A stretch of DNA of 16,122 bases from NCBI GenBank assembly GCA_030452025.1, contig JAKDNC010000021.1, positions 1-16,122 of the forward strand. Direction: 5' to 3'. Source of the DNA: Nocardioides sp. (lineage in GTDB: Bacteria > Actinomycetota > Actinomycetes > Propionibacteriales > Nocardioidaceae). The position numbers and the translations under genes were made by a program. Under the pieces are notes generated by a model. The model made no database searches. It had not been told where the DNA came from and was given only the letters and a program-made list of their open reading frames with translations. Numbering within the stretch: position 1 is the stretch's first letter; every line of letters starts with the position of its first letter. Of this stretch, positions 1 through 7,496 are shown piece by piece.

Positions 1-833
1 GCGAGCGCTTCGAGCTGCTCGCAGTAGTGCGTGGCCGACTCGGCGGCGATGGTGGCGTTGACCAGAGTGGCGCCGGCGTCGCGGATCCGGCGCACCTGCT
101 CGATGGTGCCGTCAGGGTCGCCGATCGGGTCCAGGGGGCGGCCGGACGAGAGCACCACGTCGAAGTCTTCGGGCAGCTCGGCGGCGGTCAGCATCTCGGT
201 CAACGCGCTCAGGGACAGTCCGAACGGAACCCAGCCATCGCCCAGGGTGACGGCTCGACGCAGCGACCGACCCGAGCGTCCGCCGATCCACAGGGGGACC
301 TGCTGCTGGACCGCGTGCGGGTCCACGACCAGGTCGGAGAAGGAGTAGTGGCTGCCGTCGTAGGAGGGGGTGCGTTGCCCGAGGCTGGCGCGCAGCGCGG
401 CCAGCGCGTCGTCGGCGATGGCGCCCCGCCCGGCGAAGGTGGCGTCGAGCAGCTCGAACTCCTCCTCCAACGATCCGACCCCGAGCCCTAGCACCAGGCG
501 GCCGTTGCTGACCATGTCGAGGGTGCCGTAGCGCTTCGCGATCTCCAGCGGGTGGTGATAGCCGAGCACCAGCACCTGGGTGAGGAGGCGGATCCGGGTG
601 GTCCGCGCGGCCAGGTAGCCGAACGTCGCCAGCGGGTCCCAGTAGGTCGCCCCACGCTCCTGCGCGACCGAGGTCGGGATGGCGACGTGCTCGCTGCAGG
701 TGAGGTGGTGGAAGCCGAGGCGATCGGCAGCCTCAGCGATCTGGGTCAGCTCGTCGATCCCGGCACTGGCCTCCCACGGATGGTGCGCACCGGGGTTGGC
801 GGTCACGATCGGGCTGGTGATTCCGATTCGCAT
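1..833 (-). CDS. LLM-class (luciferase-like) F420-dependent oxidoreductase, 3' end cut by the window
   Basis: The minus strand reads open from an ATG at 833 to the window edge, giving about 277 residues without the C-terminus. The protein begins MRIGITSPIV and has the features of bacterial luciferase-like flavin/F420 oxidoreductases: an early 'SEHV' segment, 'WDPLATFGYLAARTTRIRL' split over a predicted TIM-barrel strand and helix, 'RLVLGLGVG', and 'PLWIGGRSGRSLRRAV' near residue 175. I chose ATG 833 because GAGGA (839-843) lies 5 bases upstream; ATG 845 is in frame but has no spaced ribosome site. F420 rather than FMN use is inferred from resemblance to the TIGR03619-type group. The substrate is unknown. 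Such genes are common in actinobacterial steroid clusters, so a redox step on a steroid or acyl-CoA intermediate is possible but unproven. It is divergent from the IclR gene. Confidence 0.85.
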   Translation of the reverse strand, partial: MRIGITSPIVTANPGAHHPWEASAGIDELTQIAEAADRLGFHHLTCSEHVAIPTSVAQERGATYWDPLATFGYLAARTTRIRLLTQVLVLGYHHPLEIAKRYGTLDMVSNGRLVLGLGVGSLEEEFELLDATFAGRGAIADDALAALRASLGQRTPSYDGSHYSFSDLVVDPHAVQQQVPLWIGGRSGRSLRRAVTLGDGWVPFGLSLSALTEMLTAAELPEDFDVVLSSGRPLDPIGDPDGTIEQVRRIRDAGATLVNATIAAESATHYCEQLEAL

Positions 834-938
834 CTGGGTCCTCATTTCCTCGAACGGGGCTGATGCAGACAGGCAATCAGGTGTACGCCGGCCCCGGCGA
901 TGGGCTCCCGGTGACCGGACGCCGACGGGCCACCCCCA

Positions 939-964
939 AGAAATGTGGGCCCGAGAAATGTGGG
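939..964. repeat. 11-bp direct repeat AGAAATGTGGG, possible regulator site
   Basis: AGAAATGTGGG occurs at 939-949 and again exactly at 954-964, a 15-base period, in the 216-base divergent region between the F420-type oxidoreductase and the IclR gene. It is A/T-richer than its surroundings. Its position upstream of the candidate iclR promoter makes it a plausible binding site, perhaps for the IclR protein itself. This is inference from position only. Confidence 0.45.
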
Positions 965-991
965 GGAAGGACTACCGCGTGCGAGGAAGCC

Positions 992-1018
992 TTGCTACAG
1001 TTCCAGCGTACCTAGAAT
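992..1018 (+). promoter_or_regulatory. Candidate promoter of the IclR gene
   Basis: TTGCTA at 992-997 and TAGAAT at 1013-1018 resemble -35 and -10 boxes. The spacer is only 15 bases, which is short, but TAGAAT fits the actinobacterial TANNNT consensus. A start near 1025 would leave about 25 bases of leader containing the ribosome site GGAG at 1041-1044, 5 bases before the ATG at 1050. Confidence 0.4.
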
Positions 1019-1049
1019 TCATTTCAGTTTTGGATCAGAGGGAGTCGAC

Positions 1050-1970
1050 ATGAGCGCAGTGAGTGTGGAGCAGGACGTCTCGGTCGTTGGGTCCCCGAAG
1101 CCGACGGCACTGGGCGATGCCGAGCTTCCGCCGTCGATGGTCGGTCGGATGACCCTCATCCTCGACGCCTTCTCCGGGCAGTCGACCCGACTGACCCTGG
1201 AAGAGGTCGCGCGGATCACCCACCTGCCACGCTCGACCGCGCACCGCATCCTGGACCAGCTGGTGAAGCTGGCCTGGCTCGACCACTCCCCGTTCGGATA
1301 CTGCCTGGGCCGCCGCTCGCTGACGCTCGGCGGCATGGACGACCTCGGCCAAGGGGAGCTGCGCGCCGCGGCCGCCCCCTACCTGCACGACCTGATGGTG
1401 CGCACCGGCCTCGTGGTCCACCTCGCCGTGCTGGACGAGGGCGAGGTGCGCTACATGGACAAGATCGGTGGTCGCTTCGCCGGGTCGGTTCCGTCGCGGG
1501 TCGGTGGGCGTGCGCCGGCCCACGCCACAGCCCTCGGAAAGGCCATGCTCGCCCTGCTCCCCGCCGAGGAGGTCGACGAGATCGCGGGCGCCGCGCTGCG
1601 TCGGACCACCCGGCGCACGATCGGCGACACCTCCACACTGCACCAGGAGTTGCACCGGATCCGCGCCCGCAACGGCCTCACGTTCGAACGCGGCGAATGC
1701 TTCGCGCAGGTCTCCTGCGTTGCCGCCGCGATCCGTGGTCGTGAAGGCGCTCTCGGAGCGATCTCGCTGGTCGGTGATGCAGACGCCCCATTGGAGCGCG
1801 TCGCTCCGCTGGTCGCCGCAGCTGCCCGCGCGATCTCCCTCGAGCTGACCCCCGACCTGGACTCCCTGCCGCGCCGTGCGCGCCGCGAGCCGACTCCTGC
1901 ACCGAAGACCTACTCGGCCGAGACCCTGGGCCAGCTGATGTCGGTCGGTCACGGCAACGACTGGATCTGA
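1050..1970 (+). CDS. IclR-family transcriptional regulator
   Basis: This 306-residue protein has the two-domain IclR layout. The N-terminal winged helix-turn-helix spans roughly residues 30-95 ('TLEEVARITHLPRSTAHRILDQLVKLAWL', split here as helix-turn-helix then wing). The C-terminal effector domain spans about 105-275, with 'GRAPAHATALGKAMLALLP' and 'GLTFERGECFAQVSCVAAAIRG' blocks typical of the family. An N-terminal tail of about 28 residues and a C-terminal tail of about 35 residues extend beyond the core. ATG 1050 has GGAG 5 bases upstream; the frame stays open to 945, but that stretch is low-complexity promoter sequence. It faces hsaB tail to tail with 22 bases between. IclR proteins bind small metabolites, often aromatic or degradation intermediates, and activate or repress nearby catabolic genes. 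The likely targets are the divergent oxidoreductase gene and perhaps the hsa genes (inference). Confidence 0.92.
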   Translation: MSAVSVEQDVSVVGSPKPTALGDAELPPSMVGRMTLILDAFSGQSTRLTLEEVARITHLPRSTAHRILDQLVKLAWLDHSPFGYCLGRRSLTLGGMDDLGQGELRAAAAPYLHDLMVRTGLVVHLAVLDEGEVRYMDKIGGRFAGSVPSRVGGRAPAHATALGKAMLALLPAEEVDEIAGAALRRTTRRTIGDTSTLHQELHRIRARNGLTFERGECFAQVSCVAAAIRGREGALGAISLVGDADAPLERVAPLVAAAARAISLELTPDLDSLPRRARREPTPAPKTYSAETLGQLMSVGHGNDWI

Positions 1971-1992
1971 GGCGCACGGTCGGAGCGGGGGC

Positions 1993-2523
1993 TCAGCCCC
2001 AGATGTCCTCCCAGGACCACGAGGGGCTGGTCTGCTCCGGCAGACCGAAGGCGCCTCGGTAGAAGACCATCGGCCGGTCGTGATCGAGCACGTCCAGCTC
2101 GAGCACCCGGCCGATGACGACGTCGTGGTCACCGGCCTCCTGGACGGCGTACACCTCGGTGTGGACCCGCATCAGGCCGTTCGGCAGCACGGGGGTGCCC
2201 CACGCCGACTCCGTCCAGTCCAGGTCCTCGAACTTCGCTCCGCGGGAGGAACCGAACCGCATGCACAGCTCATCCTGCTGCTCGGAGAGTACGTTGACGG
2301 TGAACCGGCCGGCTTCGCGGATCCGGGGCCAGGCCCGCCCGCGGTGGTCGGCGCAGAACAGCACGAGTGGGGGGTCCAGCGAGACCGAGGCGAACGACTG
2401 GCAGGCGAACCCGACCGGCCCCTCCTCGTCGAGTGCGGTCACGATGGTCACGCCCGAGGCGAAGCAGCCCATGGCGGCACGCATCTCGTTCGGGGTGGGG
2501 ACGGAGACCTGCGTCGTGGTCAT
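1993..2523 (-). CDS. hsaB: HsaB-like flavin reductase, small component of the seco-steroid monooxygenase
   Basis: This 176-residue protein is a short-chain flavin reductase of the HpaC/HsaB group: 'MGCFASGVTIVTA' near residues 18-30, 'GFACQSFASVSLDPPLVLFC' near 38-57, 'FTVNVLSEQQ' and 'GDHDVVIGRV' near 130. The GDH motif contacts NADH/flavin in this family. It reduces FMN with NADH and passes the reduced flavin to HsaA, which hydroxylates 3-HSA. Pairing with HsaA is inferred from the cluster. ATG 2523 gives the expected length; the ribosome site is weak (AAGGG, 7 bases away). It stands alone on the minus strand, divergent from the operon that carries its oxygenase partner. A general flavin reductase serving other monooxygenases is the main alternative. 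Confidence 0.88.
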   Translation of the reverse strand: MTTTQVSVPTPNEMRAAMGCFASGVTIVTALDEEGPVGFACQSFASVSLDPPLVLFCADHRGRAWPRIREAGRFTVNVLSEQQDELCMRFGSSRGAKFEDLDWTESAWGTPVLPNGLMRVHTEVYAVQEAGDHDVVIGRVLELDVLDHDRPMVFYRGAFGLPEQTSPSWSWEDIWG

Positions 2524-2563
2524 CGGGGTGCCCTTGGGTTCACGTGGAGTGCTCACGATCTCG

Positions 2564-2569
2564 AAGGTA
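2564..2569 (-). promoter_or_regulatory. Candidate -10 box for hsaB
   Basis: On the minus strand, TACCTT (2569 to 2564) fits TANNNT and would start transcription about 35-40 bases upstream of the hsaB ATG. No convincing -35 is visible, so this is weak. Confidence 0.25.
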
Positions 2570-2633
2570 CGCCGCCGCCGGCGCGACGGCGAGCACCCCA
2601 TCCCGGTCAGTGGCCCGCTGCGCCTCCAACCGC

Positions 2634-2661
2634 CCTCCGATGACGTGAGAAGCGTCGGAGG
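2634..2661. repeat. Inverted repeat CCTCCGA-N14-TCGGAGG in the hsaB/hsaD divergent region
   Basis: Perfect 7-base arms at 2634-2640 and 2655-2661 lie in the 198-base divergent intergenic region, about 60-70 bases before the hsaD start. It could be an operator for a cluster regulator or a structured leader. No regulator is identified from sequence alone. Confidence 0.4.
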
Positions 2662-2717
2662 TCCGCCCCGGCTCCCGCTGATCGGGACGCGGCCCCGCCT
2701 CGGACCGGACACCTGCC

Positions 2718-2723
2718 TAGCGT
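2718..2723 (+). promoter_or_regulatory. Candidate -10 box of the hsaD-kstD-hsaA-hsaC operon (leaderless layout)
   Basis: TAGCGT fits the TANNNT -10 consensus and is followed by exactly 7 bases and then GTG at 2731, an in-frame start for hsaD. This is the usual spacing of leaderless actinobacterial messages. No ribosome site precedes either GTG (2722 or 2731), which supports leaderless translation from 2731. There is no clear -35. Confidence 0.35.
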
Positions 2724-3603
2724 GAGCAGTGTGAGTGAGCTGACCCGAGAAGGCACCCTGCGTGAGGTGCAGACCGAGCAGGGAACCCTGCGATACCACG
2801 AAGCCGGCGCTCCGGACGCCCCACCGTTGCTCATGCTGCACGGCTCCGGGCCGGGGGTGACCGGCTGGCGCAACTACAGCGGCAACCTGGCCCGTTTCGC
2901 CGAGCACTTCCGCTGCCTGGTGCTCGAGTTCCCGGGCTTCGGGGTGAGTGACCCCAGCGACCAGCACCCGATGGCTGCAGCCCTCCCGTCGGTGGGCCAG
3001 TTCCTCGATGCGCTGGGTCTGGACAAGGTCGACATCATCGGCAACTCGATGGGTGGCATCGTCGCCACCCGCTTCGCCATCGCAGAGCCCGAGCGGGTCG
3101 GTCGGCTGGTCACGATCGGCGGCATGGGCCGCAACATCTTCAGTCCTGGGCCCGGCGAGGGGATCAACCTGCTCGTCGAGTTCACCGAGGACCCCACCCG
3201 TGACCGCCTCGTCGAGTGGCTGGGCTCGATGGTCTTCGACAAGTCGCTGGTCACCGAGGAGCTGATCGAGCAGCGCTGGAACCAGGCGACCGAGCCGGAC
3301 ACGCTGGCCTCCGCCCGCCGTATGTACGGCCGTGGCGTGCTCGAGGCCATGGGCAAGGCGGCTGCTGCCTCCCCGGAGCCGCCGTACTGGGCCATGCTGC
3401 ACAAGATCCAGGCCCGGACCCTGATCACCTGGGGACGCGACGACCGGGTCAGCCCGATGGACATGATGCTGGTGCCGATGCGGACCATCCCCGACGTCGA
3501 GGTCCATGTGTTCCCCAACTGTGGGCACTGGGTGATGATCGAGCAGAAGGAAGCCTGGGAAGCGACCGTGCTGGCCTTCCTGGGGCGAGAGGACAACGCA
3601 TGA
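2722..3603 (+). CDS. hsaD: HsaD-like meta-cleavage product hydrolase (alpha/beta hydrolase)
   Basis: This 293-residue alpha/beta-hydrolase hydrolyses the C-C bond of the ring-opened product of HsaC (4,9-DSHA), releasing the A-ring fragment from the C/D-ring acid. The triad is visible: Ser109 in GNSMGG, Asp241 in 'WGRDDRVSP' and His269 in 'NCGHWV'. The oxyanion segment HGSGPG is at 40-45. The stretch 'MVFDKSLVTEELIEQRW' near 170-186 is characteristic of the HsaD/BphD-type meta-cleavage hydrolases. Length matches HsaD (about 290). The listed start is GTG 2722; GTG 2731 is equally in frame and better placed for a leaderless message, giving 290 residues. Its stop overlaps the next start as ATGA, so the kstD gene is translationally coupled. 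The family is certain; steroid specificity comes from the neighbours. Confidence 0.92.
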   Translation: MSSVSELTREGTLREVQTEQGTLRYHEAGAPDAPPLLMLHGSGPGVTGWRNYSGNLARFAEHFRCLVLEFPGFGVSDPSDQHPMAAALPSVGQFLDALGLDKVDIIGNSMGGIVATRFAIAEPERVGRLVTIGGMGRNIFSPGPGEGINLLVEFTEDPTRDRLVEWLGSMVFDKSLVTEELIEQRWNQATEPDTLASARRMYGRGVLEAMGKAAAASPEPPYWAMLHKIQARTLITWGRDDRVSPMDMMLVPMRTIPDVEVHVFPNCGHWVMIEQKEAWEATVLAFLGREDNA

Positions 3604-5279
3604 ACGACCAGAGCACCGAAGAGTTCGACCTCGTCATCGTCGGATCCGGCGGTGGTGGAATGACCGCCGCGCTGGCGGCCGCCGAGGTGGGCCTGAGCGC
3701 CGTCATCATCGAGAAGGGCAAGAAGTTCGGTGGTAGCACCGCCATCTCCGGCGGTGGGATCTGGATCCCGAACAACCCGACCCTGCACCGCTTGGGACAC
3801 AACGACTCACGCGGCTCGATCCGTCGCTATCTCGACGTCCTCACCGACGGGCGGGTCCCTGCTGCCCGCCTCGACGCCTACATCGACCAAGGGCCGGCCA
3901 CGATGAAGCTGGTCGAGCAGTCGAAGTGGATGAAGTTCGACTGGACCAAGGGGTATGCCGACTACCACCCCGAGGTCGAGGGCGGCCGGGCCAAGGGCCG
4001 CTCCATCGAGGCCAAGCCCTTCGACACCCGCAAGCTCGGGGACGACGAGCAGTTCCAGCGACCCAACAGCATGAAGGGCCCCTTGGGGCTCTGGATCACC
4101 GCCAAGGACTACCACGACCTGGCGATGGTCAAGCGCACCTGGCGCGGCCGCTGGGCGTCGGTCGTGGCCGCCTGGCGGGTCTCCTCCAACGTGATCCGGC
4201 GGCGCCACATGGCCACCGGTGGGCGTGCCCTCGTGGCCCGGATGCGGATGGCGCTCAAGGACGCTGACATCCCGCTCCGTCTGGACACGACGATGACTGA
4301 GCTGATCAGCGACGGTGAGCGCGTCACCGGGATCGTGGTCACCCACGACGGCCGCGAGCAGCGGATCCGCGCGCGCCACGGTGTGCTCCTGGCCACCGGC
4401 GGGTTCGACCACAACCAAGCGCTGCGCAGCGAGCACCTCCCCGAAGGCGGTCAGGACAACCACAGCCTCGGTGCCGTGGAGAACACCGGCGACGGCATCC
4501 TCGCCGGCGCCCGCCTCGGTGCGGCGACCGACCTGATGGACGACGCCTGGTGGATGCCCTCGGTGGAGCACCCCAGCGGCGCCACCATCCCGCTGGTCTC
4601 CGAACGCGCGATCCCCGGGCAGGTGATCGTCTCCGGCGACGGCAACCGGTTCACCAACGAGGCCGCGCCCTACGTGAACTTCGTGCACGACCAGCTCGAG
4701 GGCAAGCACCTGCCCGCCTGGTTCGTGATGGACGCCCGGGCGCGCTCCCGCTACCCGTTCGCCCAGATCCTGCCCGGAGCGCCGATCCCGGCGGCGTTCT
4801 ACGAGAAGGGCATCGCCCACAAGGCGGCCACCCTGCCCGAGCTCGCCGAGTCGATCGGCGTCCCGGCCGACAACCTGGTCGCGACCGTCGAGCGGTTCAA
4901 CGGCTTCGTCCGCGACGGGGTCGACCAGGACTTCGGACGGGGCGAGAGCGCCTATGACCACTACTACGGCGACCCGACGCTGCCCAACCCCAACCTCGAC
5001 CTCGTCGACAAGGCGCCGTTCCACGCCTTCCGGATCGAGGTGGGCGACCTGGGCACCAAGGGTGGCCTCGTGTGTGACGAGCACGCGCGTGTCCTGCACG
5101 AGGACGGTCATGTGATCGAGGGTCTCTACGCCACCGGCAACTCCAGCGCCTCGGTGATGGGCAACGAGTACGCCGGCCCCGGCGCGACCATCGGCCCCTC
5201 GATGGTCTTCGGCTACATCGCCGCACACCACGCAGCCGACACCGCAACAACGACCAGCACCACCGGGACGTCCCGATGA
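3600..5279 (+). CDS. kstD: 3-ketosteroid Delta1-dehydrogenase (KstD)
   Basis: This 559-residue FAD enzyme introduces the C1-C2 double bond into 3-ketosteroids, priming ring B opening together with KshA. The N-terminal FAD motif VGSGGGGMTAA is at 14-24 and 'GGSTAISGGGIWIPNN' at 44-59. 'GDGNRFTNEAAPY' around 346-358, 'GDLGTKGGL' at 482-490 and 'NEYAGPGATIGPSMVFGY' at 522-539 are hallmark KstD blocks. Tyr524 and Gly528 of YAGPG correspond to Tyr487/Gly491 described for Rhodococcus KstD1. Tyr119 (or Tyr122) and Tyr358 are candidates for the other two active-site tyrosines. The start overlaps the hsaD stop (ATGA). Length is within the KstD range (about 510-570). The short Thr/Ser-rich tail is probably disordered. 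A sibling with a preference for acyl-CoA or 5alpha substrates cannot be excluded. Confidence 0.94.
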   Translation: MNDQSTEEFDLVIVGSGGGGMTAALAAAEVGLSAVIIEKGKKFGGSTAISGGGIWIPNNPTLHRLGHNDSRGSIRRYLDVLTDGRVPAARLDAYIDQGPATMKLVEQSKWMKFDWTKGYADYHPEVEGGRAKGRSIEAKPFDTRKLGDDEQFQRPNSMKGPLGLWITAKDYHDLAMVKRTWRGRWASVVAAWRVSSNVIRRRHMATGGRALVARMRMALKDADIPLRLDTTMTELISDGERVTGIVVTHDGREQRIRARHGVLLATGGFDHNQALRSEHLPEGGQDNHSLGAVENTGDGILAGARLGAATDLMDDAWWMPSVEHPSGATIPLVSERAIPGQVIVSGDGNRFTNEAAPYVNFVHDQLEGKHLPAWFVMDARARSRYPFAQILPGAPIPAAFYEKGIAHKAATLPELAESIGVPADNLVATVERFNGFVRDGVDQDFGRGESAYDHYYGDPTLPNPNLDLVDKAPFHAFRIEVGDLGTKGGLVCDEHARVLHEDGHVIEGLYATGNSSASVMGNEYAGPGATIGPSMVFGYIAAHHAADTATTTSTTGTSR

Positions 5280-5327
5280 GCGGGAACTCCCACGCCCGAT
5301 CCGTCCGTGGTTGGGAACTTCTTCACA

Positions 5328-5340
5328 GTGGCGTCGCCAC
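5328..5340. repeat. 13-bp palindrome GTGGCG-T-CGCCAC before hsaA
   Basis: This perfect palindrome sits in the 84-base gap between kstD and hsaA, the longest gap inside this operon and 23 bases upstream of the hsaA ATG. GGGAACT also occurs twice in the gap (5282-5288 and 5313-5319). It could be an operator for an internal promoter or an RNA element. No function can be assigned. Confidence 0.35.
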
Positions 5341-5363
5341 GCGAGCCAGGAAGTGAGAACGAC

Positions 5364-6548
5364 ATGACCAACCCCGTGATGGACGTGATCGAGGAACGCG
5401 CCGAGGAGATCGCCGCGCTCGGACCCGCCAACGAGAAGCTCGGCAAGCTCGAGGATCGCACCGTCGAGATCCTCAAGGAGTCCGGCGTGATCCGGATGTT
5501 CCAGCCTGCCAAGTACGGCGGCGCCGAGGCACACCCCGTCGAGTTCGCAGAAGCAGTCATGCGACTCTCCTCCCTCGACGGATCCACCGGATGGGTCGCC
5601 GGCATCGTGGGCGTCCACCCGTGGGAGATGGCGATGTGCGACCCGCGTGTCCAGGAAGAGGTCTGGGGCGAGAACCACGACACCTGGGTGGCCTCGCCCT
5701 ACGCACCGATGGGCGTCATCCGCCCGGTCGACGGCGGCTACATCTTCAACGGACGCTGGCAGTTCTCCTCCGGCACCGACCACTGCGACTGGATCTTCCT
5801 GGGCGCCTTCCTCGGTGACGACGACGGCAAGGCGATGATGCCTCCGCAGAACTACCACGTGATCCTGCCCCGGTCCGACTACGAGATCGTCGAGGACTCC
5901 TGGGACGTCGTCGGCCTGCGTGGCACCGGCTCGAAGGACATCATCGTCAAGGATGCCTTCATCCCTGACTACCGGGCCGTGAAGTTCTCCCGCTTCCTGG
6001 ACAGCTCCCAGCAGCGCGAGTCGGGGATGACCGCTTCGGGATACCACATTCCCTACACCACGGCGTTCCCGCTCGGCATCACCTCCGCGGTGATCGGCAT
6101 CGCCGAAGGCGCGCTTGCCTCGGCGCTGGCCTACCAGAGCACCCGGGTCCAGATCACCGGCACCCAGGTGAAGGCCGACCCCTATGTGCTCACCGCGATC
6201 AGCGAAGCCGCGGAGGAGATCCGGGCCTCGCGGGTGACGATGCTCGACAACGTGCAGCGCTTCTACGACAAGGCGGAGAAGGGCGAGGAAGTCACCTTCG
6301 CCGACCGTGCCCAGTCCCGGCGCACCCAGGTCGCTTCGGCCTGGCGCGCGGTGCGGGCGATGGACGAGATCGTGGCCCGCTCGGGTGGCAACGGGATGCG
6401 GATGGACAACCCGATCCAGCGGTTCTGGCGCGATGCCCACATGGGTCTCGGCCACGCGATCCACGTCCCCGGCTCGGTGATGCACGCCTCCGCGCTCACC
6501 GACCTCGGCGTGACTCCGCCCCCCGGCCCGATGATCTCGATGATCTAG
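5364..6548 (+). CDS. hsaA: HsaA, flavin-dependent 3-HSA monooxygenase oxygenase component
   Basis: This 394-residue protein with an acyl-CoA-dehydrogenase-like fold is the same length as mycobacterial HsaA. HsaA uses reduced flavin from HsaB to hydroxylate the phenolic 9,10-seco-steroid (3-HSA) to the catechol 3,4-DHSA. Visible blocks are 'MFQPAKYGG' (45-53), 'SLDGSTGWVAG' (70-80), 'NGRWQFSSGTDHCDW' (129-143), 'GTGSKDIIV' and the strongly conserved end 'NPIQRFWRDAHMG' with 'HAIHVPG' (364-370). His367 falls at the position reported as catalytic in the family. ATG 5364 was chosen because it gives the family length and has AGGAAG at 5348-5353; the frame extends to 5307 without a better start. 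It lacks any CoA-type dehydrogenase partner, and the ring-cleavage gene follows directly. Confidence 0.94.
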   Translation: MTNPVMDVIEERAEEIAALGPANEKLGKLEDRTVEILKESGVIRMFQPAKYGGAEAHPVEFAEAVMRLSSLDGSTGWVAGIVGVHPWEMAMCDPRVQEEVWGENHDTWVASPYAPMGVIRPVDGGYIFNGRWQFSSGTDHCDWIFLGAFLGDDDGKAMMPPQNYHVILPRSDYEIVEDSWDVVGLRGTGSKDIIVKDAFIPDYRAVKFSRFLDSSQQRESGMTASGYHIPYTTAFPLGITSAVIGIAEGALASALAYQSTRVQITGTQVKADPYVLTAISEAAEEIRASRVTMLDNVQRFYDKAEKGEEVTFADRAQSRRTQVASAWRAVRAMDEIVARSGGNGMRMDNPIQRFWRDAHMGLGHAIHVPGSVMHASALTDLGVTPPPGPMISMI

Positions 6549-6578
6549 GCCCACCACACTTCTTCGAAAGGAACGGCA

Positions 6579-7496
6579 ATGACGGACATCCGTGGACTCG
6601 GCTACCTGAAGGTACAGAGCCAAGACATCCCGCGCTGGCGTGAGCTGACCGTGGACTGCCTCGGCATGCAGGAGGTCGAGGGCCCCAACGAGGGTGCGCT
6701 CCACCTCCGGATGGACGAGCGCGCATCCCGCATGATCGTGGTCCCCGGCGACAGCGACAAGGTGCTCGCCGTCGGCTGGGAGGTGCGGGACCAGTTCGCC
6801 CTCGCTTCGGTCGGGCGCTCGATCGAGGCCGCCGGCGTCGCGGTCAAGGTGCTGACCCAGAAGGAGTGTGATGAGCGTCGGTTCGAGGCGGGCATCCGCT
6901 TCGACGACCCGGCCGGCACTCCGGTCGAGGTGTTCTTCGGCCCGGTCCTCGACCACAGCCCGGTGATCACCGGCCACGGCCAGAGCTTCGTCACCGGCAG
7001 CCAGGGCCTGGGCCACGTGGTCCTGCCGACCACGGCGCCCGAGGAGACCGTTGCCTTCTACACCGAGGTGCTTGGCTTCCTGCCGCGTGGCGCGTTCCGG
7101 CTCGGCGGTCTCGACTCTCCCGAGCCGGTGCACCGGGTCCGGTTCATGGGCGTCAACCAGCGTCACCACAGCCTTGCGGTCTGCCCCGCGCCGCATGGCG
7201 AGGAGCCCGGTCTGGTGCACCTGATGATGGAGGTCGACAGCCTCGACGCCGTCGGCCGCGCCCTCGACAAGGTCAACAAGGCCGACTTCTCGATCTCTTC
7301 GACCCTCGGTCGGCACACCAACGACAAGATGGTGTCCTTCTACGTCCGTGCGCCCGGAGGCTGGGACATCGAGTACGGCTGTGAGGGCATGCTCGTCGAC
7401 GAGGAGTACTACACCGCCGAGGAGATCACCGCGGACTCCTACTGGGGCCACGACTGGTCCGGGTCCGAGCCGCTGGCTGCCTTCTCGACGCCATGA
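6579..7496 (+). CDS. hsaC: HsaC, iron-dependent extradiol ring-cleavage dioxygenase
   Basis: This 305-residue type I extradiol dioxygenase of the VOC superfamily has two domains. The N-terminal half (about 1-135) is the non-catalytic repeat; the C-terminal half (about 140-300) holds the metal site. Iron ligands are seen as His146 (GLGHVVL), His214 (LVHLMMEV) and Glu265 (DIEYG). The family's second-shell residues are present: His197 in 'NQRHHSL', His246 in 'LGRHTNDK' and Tyr255 in 'SFYV'. HsaC cleaves the catechol 3,4-DHSA beside the ring hydroxyls (meta cleavage) to give 4,9-DSHA, the substrate of the HsaD gene upstream. AAAGGA at 6567-6572 is a good ribosome site 6 bases before the ATG. The stop overlaps the next start as ATGA. 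A biphenyl-type BphC is an alternative, disfavoured by the context. Confidence 0.94.
   Translation: MTDIRGLGYLKVQSQDIPRWRELTVDCLGMQEVEGPNEGALHLRMDERASRMIVVPGDSDKVLAVGWEVRDQFALASVGRSIEAAGVAVKVLTQKECDERRFEAGIRFDDPAGTPVEVFFGPVLDHSPVITGHGQSFVTGSQGLGHVVLPTTAPEETVAFYTEVLGFLPRGAFRLGGLDSPEPVHRVRFMGVNQRHHSLAVCPAPHGEEPGLVHLMMEVDSLDAVGRALDKVNKADFSISSTLGRHTNDKMVSFYVRAPGGWDIEYGCEGMLVDEEYYTAEEITADSYWGHDWSGSEPLAAFSTP

Noticed and set aside
945..1049. Upstream extension of the IclR protein
   Set aside because: It covers the direct repeat and promoter-like boxes, and the ATG at 1050 has a well-spaced ribosome site.
5364..6548. HsaA taken as an ordinary acyl-CoA dehydrogenase
   Set aside because: The length, the NPIQRFWRDAH and HAIHVPG blocks and the neighbouring flavin reductase and ring-cleavage genes fit the HsaA hydroxylase group better.
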